Part shown: in pieces, positions 30,232 to 39,169 of the stretch
Layout of the letters: the number at the start of each line of letters is the position of its first letter
How positions within the stretch are numbered: position 1 is the stretch's first letter
Assembly (NCBI GenBank): GCA_001314655.1
Contig: LJSF01000007.1
Span: 1-64,000, forward strand
Direction: 5' to 3'
Length of the DNA stretch: 64,000 nt
Origin: Rhodobacteraceae bacterium HLUCCA08
GTDB lineage: Bacteria > Pseudomonadota > Alphaproteobacteria > Rhodobacterales > Rhodobacteraceae
Translations under genes and position numbers: made by a program
The notes under the pieces: model-generated
The model's input: the letters and a program-made list of their open reading frames with translations, nothing else
Databases searched by the model: none
What the model was told of the DNA's origin: nothing

Positions 30232-31548
30232 CTACCGCGCCAGCACCAGATCCGCCTGCAATCCGCCCAGGTCGGCGCTGTCGCCCAGCCGCAGCATGCC
30301 GCCATGGGACCGCGCGATATCGGAGACGATCGACAGGCCCAGGCCGACGCCCGTGCCCCGATCCTGGTTGCGGGCCGGGTCCAGCCGGACGAAGGGGCGG
30401 ATCGCCTCGTCGCGCGCCTCGGCCGGGATCCCCGGCCCGTCATCCTCGACCGTGAAGCGGACCGACCGCGCGCCCATCACGACCCCGATCCGCGCCTGGC
30501 TGCCATAGCGCAGGGCGTTGCCCAGCAGGTTCTGCAGCGCCCGTTTCACCGCCATCGGGCGCAGGCTGACCGCGCCGCCCGCCTCCATCGCCCCGGCGCT
30601 GACCGCCTGGCCGGAACGATGGGCATCGGCGATCACCTCGCGGACCAGGGCGATCGGATCGACGGTTTCGAAATCGTCCTCGGCATCGCCGCGGGCGAAG
30701 TCGAGAAAGGCGTCCAGCAGGCGCTCCATCTCGTCGACATCGCGGATCATCGGCGCGGCCTCGTCCTCGTCCATCAGGCCCAGTCCCAGCCGCAGCCGGG
30801 TCAGCGGCGTGCGCAGATCATGGCTGACCCCGGACAGCATCATGGTGCGCGCCTGGGTCTGGCGTTCGATCCGGTTGCGCATGTCGACAAAGGCATGGCC
30901 CGCGGCCCGCACCTCGACCGCGCCCGAGGGGTGATAGGGCACGATCCGGCCGCGCCCGTATTCCGCCGCCGCCCCGGCCAGCCGCTTGATCGGGCGCAGC
31001 TGGTTGCGCAGGTAGAGATAGGCGATGAAGGTCATCAGGAAGCCCAGGACCACCATCCAGACCAGCAATTGGTGCGGGTTGGAGGCCGAAACCCGGCCCC
31101 GGTCCAACCCGACCCGCATCACGCCGTGTTCGGTCTCGAACCACAAGGTCATCCGCCGGATGTCGGGCAGATGCACCGGGCCCAGCGTCGGCAGGCCCTC
31201 GTGCAGCACCCGCAAGACAACGATCCCCGAAAAATCGTACCAGCGGCGCAGATCGCCCGCCGGCACCTCGGTGACCGGCAGGCGCGCGTCCAGAGCCAGC
31301 GGCCCGGCGATGCCCGCCGCCGTTTCCTGCGCCGCGGCCAGGTCCGGCGCGGCGTTCACCGCATCGACCAGGTAGACCAGATCATACAGGATCGACCGGG
31401 TCATCTGCTCGGTCACGTCCTCGAAATGGCGTTGGACGAAAACCACCGAAATGGCCAGTTGCAGCGTGATCACCGGCAACAGCAGGATCAGCGCCGCCCG
31501 TCCATAAAGCCCCCGGGGCATGAAGCGTTTGAGCCATCGGAACGACAT
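30232..31548 (-). CDS. EnvZ-like sensor histidine kinase, without adjacent response regulator
   Basis: The 438-residue protein has a membrane helix at about 18-38, a periplasmic loop of about 120 residues, a second helix near 162-182, a HAMP-type linker (RNQLRPIKRLAGAAAEYGRG) and a kinase core: H-box GVSHDLRTPLTRLRLGL, N-box NLLGNALRYG, and lid motifs DDGPGIP and GVGLGLSIV. The HDLRTPLTR box is EnvZ/OmpR-class. Its regulator is not nearby; the next gene upstream is divergent. Confidence 0.88.
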   Translation of the reverse strand: MSFRWLKRFMPRGLYGRAALILLLPVITLQLAISVVFVQRHFEDVTEQMTRSILYDLVYLVDAVNAAPDLAAAQETAAGIAGPLALDARLPVTEVPAGDLRRWYDFSGIVVLRVLHEGLPTLGPVHLPDIRRMTLWFETEHGVMRVGLDRGRVSASNPHQLLVWMVVLGFLMTFIAYLYLRNQLRPIKRLAGAAAEYGRGRIVPYHPSGAVEVRAAGHAFVDMRNRIERQTQARTMMLSGVSHDLRTPLTRLRLGLGLMDEDEAAPMIRDVDEMERLLDAFLDFARGDAEDDFETVDPIALVREVIADAHRSGQAVSAGAMEAGGAVSLRPMAVKRALQNLLGNALRYGSQARIGVVMGARSVRFTVEDDGPGIPAEARDEAIRPFVRLDPARNQDRGTGVGLGLSIVSDIARSHGGMLRLGDSADLGGLQADLVLAR

Positions 31549-31589
31549 GCGCTAAGGCTATCCGCGACGCGCGGCAGAGAGAAGCGGAT

Positions 31590-32492
31590 ATGGACGACAG
31601 CCCCCGGCCCGGCCGGCCCGAGCCCCTTGCCCCGGGATTGCGGCGCGTGCTGGCGCCGAACCCGTCGCCCATGACCCATTGGGGCACCAACACCTATCTG
31701 CTGGGCAAGGCGGCGCTGGCGGTGATCGATCCGGGCCCGGACGACGACGCGCATCTGCAGGCGCTGCTGGAGGCGATCGGCACCGTTCCCGTCAGCCATA
31801 TCCTGGTCACCCACAGCCACAAGGACCATTCACCACTCGCGCCGCGGCTGGCGGCCTTGACCGGGGCGCCTGTCCTGGCCTTCGGCGACAGCGCGGCGGG
31901 GCGCAGCCCGGCGATGACGGCGCTGGCCCTGTCGGCGGATCTCGGCGGCGGCGAAGGGGTCGATGCCGGCTTTGCCCCCGACCGCCGGCTGGCCGACGGC
32001 GCGCGTCTAGATGGCGCGGACTGGTCCCTGACCGCGCGGCACACGCCGGGCCATTTCGGCAACCACATGTGTTTCCTGTGGGGCGATGGCGCTTTTTCCG
32101 GCGACCACGTGATGGGCTGGGCCAGCACGCTGATCTCGCCCCCCGACGGAGACCTGGGCGCCTTTCGCCGGTCCTGCGCGGATCTGGCCGCGACCGGTGT
32201 CAGGCGGCTCTGGCCCGGCCATGGCGCGCCGGTCGATGACGCGCCGGCCCGGATCGCCGCATTGCTGGCCCATCGCGAGGCCCGCGACGCACAGATTCGC
32301 GCCGCCCTGGCCGCAGCGCCCGGCACGGCCGCCGAGCTTGCGGCGCGGATCTATACCGACACGCCCGCGGCGCTGCTGCCGGCCGCGGCGCGCAACGTTC
32401 TGGCGCACCTGATCGCCCTGCGGGACAAGGGCTTCGCCGCCCCGCGCGGCCCGCTGTCCGCCGATGCGGTCTTTGCCCCGACCGGCCGTTGA
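31590..32492 (+). CDS. MBL-fold metallo-hydrolase (LACTB2-like)
   Basis: The 300-residue protein carries the MBL metal-binding motif THSHKDHSPL (HxHxDH), the downstream ligands in HTPGHFGNHMCF and FSGDHVMGW, and GHGAPVDD. The C-terminal third (from about 225) looks like the winged-helix extension of beta-lactamase-like 2 proteins, related to RNA endonucleases; the substrate is uncertain. It lies 70 bases upstream of the tRNA-Asn gene. Confidence 0.87.
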   Translation: MDDSPRPGRPEPLAPGLRRVLAPNPSPMTHWGTNTYLLGKAALAVIDPGPDDDAHLQALLEAIGTVPVSHILVTHSHKDHSPLAPRLAALTGAPVLAFGDSAAGRSPAMTALALSADLGGGEGVDAGFAPDRRLADGARLDGADWSLTARHTPGHFGNHMCFLWGDGAFSGDHVMGWASTLISPPDGDLGAFRRSCADLAATGVRRLWPGHGAPVDDAPARIAALLAHREARDAQIRAALAAAPGTAAELAARIYTDTPAALLPAAARNVLAHLIALRDKGFAAPRGPLSADAVFAPTGR

Positions 32493-32562
32493 GCCGCGTC
32501 ACGTTTTCTTTGCAAAACCCTCTGGACGCGCGCTGCCGGCATTGCTAAGTAGCCGCCGGTGT

Positions 32563-32637
32563 TCCGGCGTAGCTCAGCGGTAGAGCAGTTGACTGTTAAT
32601 CAATTGGTCGTAGGTTCGATCCCTACCGCCGGAGCCA
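32563..32637 (+). tRNA. tRNA-Asn(GTT), integration target of the adjacent element
   Basis: A 75-base cloverleaf: acceptor TCCGGCG/CGCCGGA, D-arm GCTC/GAGC, anticodon stem GTTGA/TCAAT with loop CTGTTAA (anticodon GTT), T-arm GTAGG/CCTAC, encoded CCA. The 3' part is repeated at 44812-44860. The tRNA stays intact because the element supplies an identical 3' end. Confidence 0.97.
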
Positions 32638-32640
32638 AAA
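32592..32640. repeat. attL: 49-bp direct repeat covering the tRNA-Asn 3' part
   Basis: ACTGTTAATCAATTGG opens a 49-base segment that recurs exactly at 44812-44860. It runs from the anticodon loop through the CCA end and four further A residues. Identity breaks immediately on both sides, which marks the element's boundary. Confidence 0.93.
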
Positions 32641-32641
32641 T

Positions 32642-32680
32642 AAGCCCTTTAAGGTCAACGCCTTAGAGGGCTTTTTTATT
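32642..32680 (+). terminator. Factor-independent terminator just inside attL
   Basis: AAGCCCTTTAAGG and CCTTAGAGGGCTT pair over 13 bases (one T-G pair) with loop TCAACG and then TTTTTT. It lies 4 bases past the tRNA CCA, within the element, and probably terminates tRNA-Asn transcription. Confidence 0.88.
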
Positions 32681-32692
32681 CCCGAAAGTTCT

Positions 32693-32727
32693 CGCGTAAG
32701 GCGGAAAAGTAAGGCGCGCGTAAGGCT
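32693..32727. repeat. GTAAGGC direct repeats near attL (candidate integrase arm sites)
   Basis: Three copies in the same orientation: CGCGTAAGGC (32693-32702), AGTAAGGC (32708-32715), GCGTAAGGCT (32718-32727). The motif recurs near attR. Its placement just inside both ends suggests arm-type binding sites. Confidence 0.5.
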
Positions 32728-32853
32728 CGACACATATTTTCAGAACCGCCCGCCCCAACCGAACCCCGCGAGCAAACCCCTAGAAGCAAACACAAAATCC
32801 CAGAACTGCCCACAGCAGCGAGAAAAACAGGCCCGGTCGAGCCTGTCCAGAGG

Positions 32854-35800
32854 TCAGTCGTCGTCACCTTCATCATCTTCGCCCGCCTCATCGTCGTCCG
32901 CGAACATATCCAACTGGTCCCCAGCCACCACAGCCTTACCCGGAGCCTTACGTTGCTCCGGCGTCGGCATCGGCAGATCGGCGGCGGCGAAGCAGGAACC
33001 GGCCACGACCTTGTCGAGCATCTTTTCAAGCTCCGGCTCCATCGCAAGGGTCGCTTCCAGAACCCAGAGCAGTTCCAGCAGTTCGTCGCTCATCCGCGCG
33101 GTCCAGCGTTCCGGGCGGATTTCATCGAGGGGAGAGGATTTCTTGCCCGCCCGCTTCTTCATCCGGTAGCCCAGCCACGACTGCACGACCTTCAAGCCCG
33201 ATACCTCGAACTCCCAGACCTGCGGCGACACGGGGCCGAACCGTCCATCCCCCACGACGATCTCGCGTTTGGCCTCGTCATAGGCGTATTCGACCGGGTA
33301 ATGCGTCGGATCGGCGGACACGCCCTTTATCGTGGTGGCCTTGCCCTGCGGCACCTCATCGCCGCGATCCTTGCCCCGGAACCGTTCGGCATAGGTGTGC
33401 AGCCAGATCAGCTTGCGCCCCAGCGCCGCCGCCTCGGCAAAGGTCTTGCCGTTCTTGGTCAGCGGGACGCGCGGGCCGGGGGTTTCAAGCTCATTCCAGA
33501 AGCGCCGGGTATAGGATTGCCCGCCCAGCAGGGCATAGACATAGGCCGCAAGGTCCTCGGCATCCGGCGTGGTGCCGTATTCCGCACCAAGGGCATCGAG
33601 CAGACCGGCGGTCACGTTCGGTTCGGTTCCGGCGGCGTCCCGGTAGAGGGGGATCACGTCTTTGCCGCCGAAAGAGCCCCGGAAATAGTGTTGGTCGGGA
33701 ATGTCCGCAGAGACCGAGCAGATCGCACCGTGACCGCAAATCAACGTGTCGGGGCAAACCAAGAAGGTCTGTTTCTCCCCATCGAGCCGACCGAGGGATG
33801 GGCGGATAAAGTCACCCACCCGGAAATCATAGAACGCGAAGTGTCGGTCAAACGAGCGATAGCCGTAGCGGACCGTATTGGGCTGCGGGGTCGCTGGTGT
33901 CAGGTCGCGGATGGGCGGTTCGCCGTGCCCGGAAAGATCGGGTTGCGCCACGGTGTGGCCGATCTTTCTGTCGCGGGATTCCTTAAAAAGGGCCTTGCGG
34001 TCCTGCGCCTTCGCGTTGCGCAATCGTTCCCAACGGGCACCAAGAACGGATTCCGTTTCGCCTATGGGCCAGCTTCGATAGAACACGGCTCCGGCTGTGT
34101 GGTAGGGGAAAAGGTCGATAGCGCGCGGCCAATCGAAATATGCACCTTTTCCGAGCGGCATAAACGGGGCTTGCCATTCGTCGGAGCAGTCACGCCAATC
34201 GAATTTGCCCAGGTCAGCCTTCCCAGCGAGAATGGCTAGTTTCGCGTCTCGGCTATCCGCTTCGATTTTGGCATATCGCACCTTGGCAGGTTTATCCGGG
34301 TTCTGCTCGGTTCCCCGAACGCCCATCGCAATCGCAACCGGAATCTGAATGACGAATACATTTGGCGTCTTGCGCGCACCGAGATTGTCGCCGCCAAGAT
34401 CGAGAATCCACAGTTCATCGAAGCTGCGGCGCATCATTTCCCGAACACCGACAAACCCCGGCCCGACAAGATAGCTCGACGCTGTGATAAAGCTGATAAT
34501 GCCGCCGCATTTCTGCGTCTCAAACATTCGCCAAAGCGCCCAGCGCCAGAAATAGACATAATCGTTAAATATTACTTGCAGGTTCAAGCCCTTGCCCGCG
34601 TCTCTTGCCGGCTGCAAAAAGTCCTCGAAGATTGGACGTTCGCCCTGTTCTTCCTGTTTTGCGCCGCCTTCGATCTGGTCGCCAAATCGGACCCAGCCGC
34701 CCTTGTTAGCCTTGGTCCCGTCCTCGTTGCGCCGTTCCCTGTCATAGGGTGGATTGCCCAGACACACGAGAATATCACCTGTGTTCTTCACCTTGCGCGC
34801 AGCTTCGTGCTCCTCAGTCATTGCCCGAAACGTCAGTGTCAGCATCGGGGGTTTCGAGTTTGGGCTTTCCAGCGTGTCCGCCAGGTAGATGTTCAGCCGC
34901 TTGCCCAGCTTTTCCTCGGGCTCGCCCGCCGCCTTGGCGGCGTTCATCGCGCCTTCCAGCGCCTGCGTCAGCCGCAGATGCGCAACAGCATAGGGGCCAA
35001 CCAGCACCTCGAACCCGTGCAAGTTCTCGGCCATCTGCCGCGCGCGGGCGGGCACCGCGCCGGGGCCGGACCGTTTGCGCACCTTTTCCAGCCCGTGCTT
35101 TACCGCCGCAACGGGATAGGTGCCGGTGCCCACGGCGGGATCAAGGAACACCACACCATCGTCGGCAAAGCCCAGCTTCTTGCCGAACCGCTTTTCCAGC
35201 AGTTCCGAGGCCAGCCGGACCTGCAATTCCACCACCTCACGCGGGGTATAGTAGACGCCATAATCCTTGCGCAGCTTGGGGTCGTAGGCGGCAAGGAAGT
35301 CCTCATAGAAATACAACCAGAGGTCGGGCTTCGATTTCAGGAAGTCGTGCGGGTCCAGCGCTTCCAGCGACCGGCGCAGCATCTCGAACCCGACCACCAG
35401 TTCATCGCGCGCGGCCTTCTGGCCCAGCAATTCGAGGGTCCGGGCAAGCAAGCCGTTGTTGGCGTCGAGCGTCTTGGCAGCCTCGGTCGGGTCGAGCTTG
35501 GCTGCACCGGACAGGCGAGCCAGCAGCATCGCATAGGTCACGGTCTGGGCGTAGGCATCCGCGAACTTGGCATCGTCGGAGTCAGGGAAAAAGAACTGCC
35601 GCCATTCCCCCGCCAGAAGCCCAACGGCAGAGCCGGTCAGGCCCAGCGCGTTTTCGACCTCAGACCGCAGGAAGCGACTCAGCGGCGCGAGGTATTTGGC
35701 GAGGCCCGAAGGCGTATGCGGAACGTTCGGCTGCCAGCCCAGAAAGTCGCGGAACAGGCGGTCCAGCGCCTCGGCATCCTCTTTGCCAGTCGCGGCCTTG

Positions 35801-36405
35801 CCCTTGTCAGTCGGGTCATCCGTCAGCCGAACGATGGGCTGGCCGTCCGGGCGTTCGCCGGATCGGTAGAGCGACCATTCCCGGCCATCGGTATAGATCA
35901 GGTTGGGCAGGCCTTTCAGCTTGGCCCATTGCTTCTTGTTATGGTCGCCTTTCAGTTTCGGCGCGTCCGCCCCGAGGCCGGGCGCTTTCAATTCGATATA
36001 TCCGCAGATCAGGCCCCCGACATAGATCGCAATGTCGGGCCGGACCTTGTGTTCCGACAAATGCGTTTCGGTCCGGGTTTCGACGGTCAGCCCGTATTTC
36101 GCGCCAGTGGCGACAAAGAGCGCCGCGACCTCGGGCTTCAACTGGTCTTCGGGCGAGGCGGAACCGGGAAGCGCAAATTTCGCCTTCAACGCATCCGCAA
36201 AAGTTTCAAGATCACCAATGTCCAACCGACCGCCCCTGCCCAAATACCTGTTTGCCAAGGAATAGCAGACAGTTGCGCCCAAGGGAATCACGGATCGCCC
36301 TAGGCGGGCACCCACGAGCGACCGTGCTTCACGGGACCCGCGAAGGCCGCGCTCGCCGCTCAAAAGGGATTCTTCGCCGTTGACAGGTTCGCGCCGAACC
36401 ACCAC
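32854..36405 (-). CDS. Fused nuclease / N6-adenine methyltransferase restriction enzyme (type ISP / IIG-like, no helicase)
   Basis: A single 1183-codon frame. The PD-ExK nuclease is at about 123-140 (PDIAIYVGGLICGYIELK). After a helical connector comes an N6-methyltransferase: GVYYTP at 383-388, SAM-binding DPAVGTGTY at 422-430, and catalytic NPPY at 551-554. The last 500 residues have the character of a type ISP specificity domain and end in an acidic tail. The SNF2 helicase of LlaGI-type ISP enzymes is absent. It should cut unmethylated DNA and protect its own by methylation at one site. The true start is probably TTG at 36225 (residue 61), where family-like sequence begins; the first 60 codons are doubtful. 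Being one polypeptide, it needs no separate methylase or specificity gene. Confidence 0.85.
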   Translation of the reverse strand: MVVRREPVNGEESLLSGERGLRGSREARSLVGARLGRSVIPLGATVCYSLANRYLGRGGRLDIGDLETFADALKAKFALPGSASPEDQLKPEVAALFVATGAKYGLTVETRTETHLSEHKVRPDIAIYVGGLICGYIELKAPGLGADAPKLKGDHNKKQWAKLKGLPNLIYTDGREWSLYRSGERPDGQPIVRLTDDPTDKGKAATGKEDAEALDRLFRDFLGWQPNVPHTPSGLAKYLAPLSRFLRSEVENALGLTGSAVGLLAGEWRQFFFPDSDDAKFADAYAQTVTYAMLLARLSGAAKLDPTEAAKTLDANNGLLARTLELLGQKAARDELVVGFEMLRRSLEALDPHDFLKSKPDLWLYFYEDFLAAYDPKLRKDYGVYYTPREVVELQVRLASELLEKRFGKKLGFADDGVVFLDPAVGTGTYPVAAVKHGLEKVRKRSGPGAVPARARQMAENLHGFEVLVGPYAVAHLRLTQALEGAMNAAKAAGEPEEKLGKRLNIYLADTLESPNSKPPMLTLTFRAMTEEHEAARKVKNTGDILVCLGNPPYDRERRNEDGTKANKGGWVRFGDQIEGGAKQEEQGERPIFEDFLQPARDAGKGLNLQVIFNDYVYFWRWALWRMFETQKCGGIISFITASSYLVGPGFVGVREMMRRSFDELWILDLGGDNLGARKTPNVFVIQIPVAIAMGVRGTEQNPDKPAKVRYAKIEADSRDAKLAILAGKADLGKFDWRDCSDEWQAPFMPLGKGAYFDWPRAIDLFPYHTAGAVFYRSWPIGETESVLGARWERLRNAKAQDRKALFKESRDRKIGHTVAQPDLSGHGEPPIRDLTPATPQPNTVRYGYRSFDRHFAFYDFRVGDFIRPSLGRLDGEKQTFLVCPDTLICGHGAICSVSADIPDQHYFRGSFGGKDVIPLYRDAAGTEPNVTAGLLDALGAEYGTTPDAEDLAAYVYALLGGQSYTRRFWNELETPGPRVPLTKNGKTFAEAAALGRKLIWLHTYAERFRGKDRGDEVPQGKATTIKGVSADPTHYPVEYAYDEAKREIVVGDGRFGPVSPQVWEFEVSGLKVVQSWLGYRMKKRAGKKSSPLDEIRPERWTARMSDELLELLWVLEATLAMEPELEKMLDKVVAGSCFAAADLPMPTPEQRKAPGKAVVAGDQLDMFADDDEAGEDDEGDDD

Positions 36406-36649
36406 CTTCGGGATGTCGTGCGAAAAGCGGGCCTGCGGGCTCCACCTGTGCCGGAAAGTCCCGGGAGCATCGACCGGCGGGAGGACACCCCTCCACCAAA
36501 CCTTAAGGCAGGCTGCTCAACGGGCAGACCGGGACCGAATATGGCGCCGACCACCAGAACATCATCACCCCTTCGGGTGCTGGCGTCGGTGTGTCGGCCT
36601 CGCAATCCACGCAACCGCCCGCCAGCGCCCTCCATCACAGGAGGACGCA

Positions 36650-37009
36650 ATGTCCGATTCAAACACGTTCGATGCCGCCACTGCGCGGATGTTCAACCGC
36701 CGCCCGGGCGGCAGCCGCCACTTCGCATATGAGGACGCGACCGGCGCGGTGTGCCTTTGGTGCCACAGCAAGCTCGCGCGCGGCGGCGTTGCGATCAGCG
36801 CAAGCGCCGTCGATTGGCTTGCGACGGCTCAGGGAGAACGCTTCATCCGGCTCACCAACCCTAAGGGCGACCTCGACATTGTCCTGCCGCTCGATCAGGT
36901 GCCCTTGGGGCAGGTGCGCGAAGGCGATTTCGGAACCTACTACATCGTAGACCCGAAGGACTTGCGCGGCCCGGATTTCGGGACGGTCGGGGAAGACGCG
37001 CCGTTCTAG
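36650..37009 (+). CDS. Hypothetical protein, element cargo
   Basis: 119 residues, with ribosome site CAGGAGGA 6 bases before ATG 36650. It has two Cys in VCLWCHSK and no recognised domain. It is the only plus-strand gene of the element, divergent from the restriction enzyme gene across 244 bases that should hold both promoters. The placement allows a regulator or partner of that gene, but nothing in the sequence shows this. Confidence 0.6.
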   Translation: MSDSNTFDAATARMFNRRPGGSRHFAYEDATGAVCLWCHSKLARGGVAISASAVDWLATAQGERFIRLTNPKGDLDIVLPLDQVPLGQVREGDFGTYYIVDPKDLRGPDFGTVGEDAPF

Positions 37010-37113
37010 GTGGCACCCCGAAAGGCCCGCTCCGGTCATCATCGGCGCGGGCCTCTTTTCGTGGGATCGGGCGCGGCGCATACGCGCCACCCCGCAGCCG
37101 TTCCCTCAGAGGG

Positions 37114-37497
37114 TCAATGCAGGACCGGCGCGCGCAGTTTCAGCCAGCCCAGATCGGTCGTGGCGCAGAACCAACCGAAGGCCCGGACCACCTTGTGGTC
37201 GTGCTGGCGGATCAGGTGCGGCGTGGCGGCGTCGGGATCGCGCACGGCATCGACCCAGACGACCACCCGCCGGTCATTCACCGGCTGGCGCGACAGCATC
37301 CCAACCAAGGCCCCGAGGGGGCCGCGCGGCACACCGTAGAGCCGCGCGAAGCGTTCCACATCCGAGGGTGTGGGCCAGCCGTCAGGGTTGGCTTCCTCGG
37401 CCCAGGAGATCAGCGCCATGTGGGCCTGCCGAAGGCGGCGCGGAAACAGGGTCGGGTATGCCTCTGCGATCCGCTGCGACCAGACCAGATCCATCAC
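37114..37497 (-). CDS. Hypothetical protein, possible helix-turn-helix type
   Basis: 127 residues; helical, including RQAHMALISWAEEANPDGWP and PSDVERFARLYGVPRGPLG, the second resembling a DNA-binding or phage replication accessory helix set. Not identified. It overlaps the upstream gene by 4 bases (ATGA), so they are coupled. Confidence 0.55.
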   Translation of the reverse strand: MMDLVWSQRIAEAYPTLFPRRLRQAHMALISWAEEANPDGWPTPSDVERFARLYGVPRGPLGALVGMLSRQPVNDRRVVVWVDAVRDPDAATPHLIRQHDHKVVRAFGWFCATTDLGWLKLRAPVLH

Positions 37498-38246
37498 CCC
37501 GCCTCCACCGCCGCGCCTGCGTTCTTCGCCGCGTCTCGGTCGGCCAGCGCCGATGCGATCCGGGCCGTGGCGTTGCGGCGGCCAGACGCAAACTCACGGT
37601 CGGCATTCAGGGCGCGCTGGTGCGCCTGTTTCACCGCCGCGATGGCCGCGCGGGCCTGCCGCACATCGTCACCGATCAAGCGTTCGGCCAGTTCCTGCGG
37701 CGACACGATCCGCTGCTTTGCGGGCATCCGGTCCAGCAGGGCCGCGACACTGGCGCCCAGAACCCGATCCAGCGTGGCGGCGGCCAGCGCAGCCGCCGTG
37801 CGCAACTCCGCCGGGCCAGCGCCCGAAAGCTGCACCATATGGTTCGTGCGCTTGTCGCTGCCCATCCCGGCGCGGGCCAGCGCGACCACCGGCGAAGCCC
37901 AGAGCACATCCGAGGCGGACAGGCCCGAGGCCAGCGCGTCGAGCTGGCGCAGGATCGCCCAGCGGTCATCGTCAGACGCGGCGCGCAGGTCGTTGCGGGC
38001 CTTCGCGGCCATCTTGGTTCCGGCGTTCTGGGCGTCGAGCTTGCCGAACCCCGCGCGGCGCGCGCTGTCGGCGGCGTCCTGTGCCTGTTTCAGGATCGCG
38101 GCCTCAAGCCGGTCGATCATCGCCCGGTGCTTCTCTTCAAGCCGGATCGCGGTGGCGACGGCCTCGGCCAGTTCGGGCAGGCCATAGAGCGTCCCGGCGG
38201 CGGGCAAGGTCGGGGGTGTGTCGTCGGGGGAAAGCGTTGCGGTCAT
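37494..38246 (-). CDS. Hypothetical helical protein
   Basis: 250 residues, Ala-rich and predicted mostly helical (LEEKHRAMIDRLEAAILKQ, and ALNADREFASGRRNATARIA near the end). Not recognised. It is coupled to the downstream gene and lies in the element's long minus-strand gene run. Confidence 0.55.
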   Translation of the reverse strand: MTATLSPDDTPPTLPAAGTLYGLPELAEAVATAIRLEEKHRAMIDRLEAAILKQAQDAADSARRAGFGKLDAQNAGTKMAAKARNDLRAASDDDRWAILRQLDALASGLSASDVLWASPVVALARAGMGSDKRTNHMVQLSGAGPAELRTAAALAAATLDRVLGASVAALLDRMPAKQRIVSPQELAERLIGDDVRQARAAIAAVKQAHQRALNADREFASGRRNATARIASALADRDAAKNAGAAVEAG

Positions 38247-38366
38247 CGGTCGGTCCTCTCAGGTTTCGGGCCGACGCGCTGCCACTGCGCTGTCAGGGTC
38301 GCCATCGCCCCGGATGCGCAACTATAGCGCGAGCCGTGGTGACGGCAGAGCGGTATTTGTTGTTGC

Positions 38367-38636
38367 CTAAGCCCAGAATGCGAACTGCGGATCACCGGCC
38401 TTGCCGGGATCGGCGCGGCGGGTCTTGGCCGATGCGGCAGGCAGATGCGGTTCCGGGTCCTCGGCAACCATCGCCACGGCATACCCGACCACCACCGGCG
38501 GCGCGTCGGTCACGAGCGCAGCCACGGGACGCGGGGCGCTGGCCCCTACCCACGCAGGATCAAAGCGGGCAGCGTAGCCCAGCCGGACCAGCAGCCCGGC
38601 GGCGTTCGCATAGACGGTCGCGCGATCCTCGGGCAT
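38367..38636 (-). CDS. Hypothetical small protein
   Basis: 89 residues starting MPEDRATVYANAAGLLVRLG; not recognised. Its start overlaps the upstream stop by one base, supporting translation as part of the run. The 120 bases between it and the next gene downstream hold nothing I can name. Confidence 0.5.
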   Translation of the reverse strand: MPEDRATVYANAAGLLVRLGYAARFDPAWVGASAPRPVAALVTDAPPVVVGYAVAMVAEDPEPHLPAASAKTRRADPGKAGDPQFAFWA

Positions 38637-39169
38637 CAGTCGCCCCGCCGCGTCTCCGGGTCCAGCACCGCCTCAATGGCGCGCTGGCCGGGGATGCGCT
38701 CCACCGCATCGGGCCGGACCGGGCTGTCATACAGGCCCGCCTGCCGCTGGGCCTCAAGGAACTCCTCCATCGTCATCTTGTTCGGCACCACCAGCACCCC
38801 GCCGGTGTCGATGTTCACGTTCACCCCGACCTGCTCGCCTTCGCGGTATCCGTGGCGGGCCTTCAAGAGGAACATTGCCGGGACATACTGGCCCGCCAGC
38901 GCCAGATCATGCAGGACGCCCACCAGCTTGTCGTGTTCGGTCGCGCGGCCCCGGTCGATGGCCTCCTGCACCGCAGGATCGCGCCGCTTCGCAGCGCGAA
39001 AGGCATCCTTGCCCATCCGCAGGGCCTTGGCCATCGTCGCCTCGGCAACGCCGCGCGCGGCAAGCTCCTCCACGATCTTCAATCCGCGCTTGCCGACGCG
39101 ATAGGCCGGACCGCCGGGGGTGCCGTCCGACACGCGGCGCGCCACCGCGTCAAACCTGTCTTCATCCAT
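38636..39169 (-). CDS. Terminase small-subunit-like HTH protein
   Basis: 177 residues. Residues about 30-70 (IVEELAARGVAEATMAKALR, then MGKDAFRAAKRRDPAVQEAI) are a homeodomain-like HTH in the form seen in phage small terminases and related packaging proteins, followed by a helical segment, VPAMFLLKARHGYREGE. The family assignment rests on this pattern only. No large terminase or portal gene is in the element. It overlaps the recombinase by 8 bases. Confidence 0.5.
   Translation of the reverse strand: MDEDRFDAVARRVSDGTPGGPAYRVGKRGLKIVEELAARGVAEATMAKALRMGKDAFRAAKRRDPAVQEAIDRGRATEHDKLVGVLHDLALAGQYVPAMFLLKARHGYREGEQVGVNVNIDTGGVLVVPNKMTMEEFLEAQRQAGLYDSPVRPDAVERIPGQRAIEAVLDPETRRGD

Noticed and set aside
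34576-36303. Long plus-strand frames opposite the restriction enzyme
   Set aside because: Antisense artefact; no start context and no recognisable domain.
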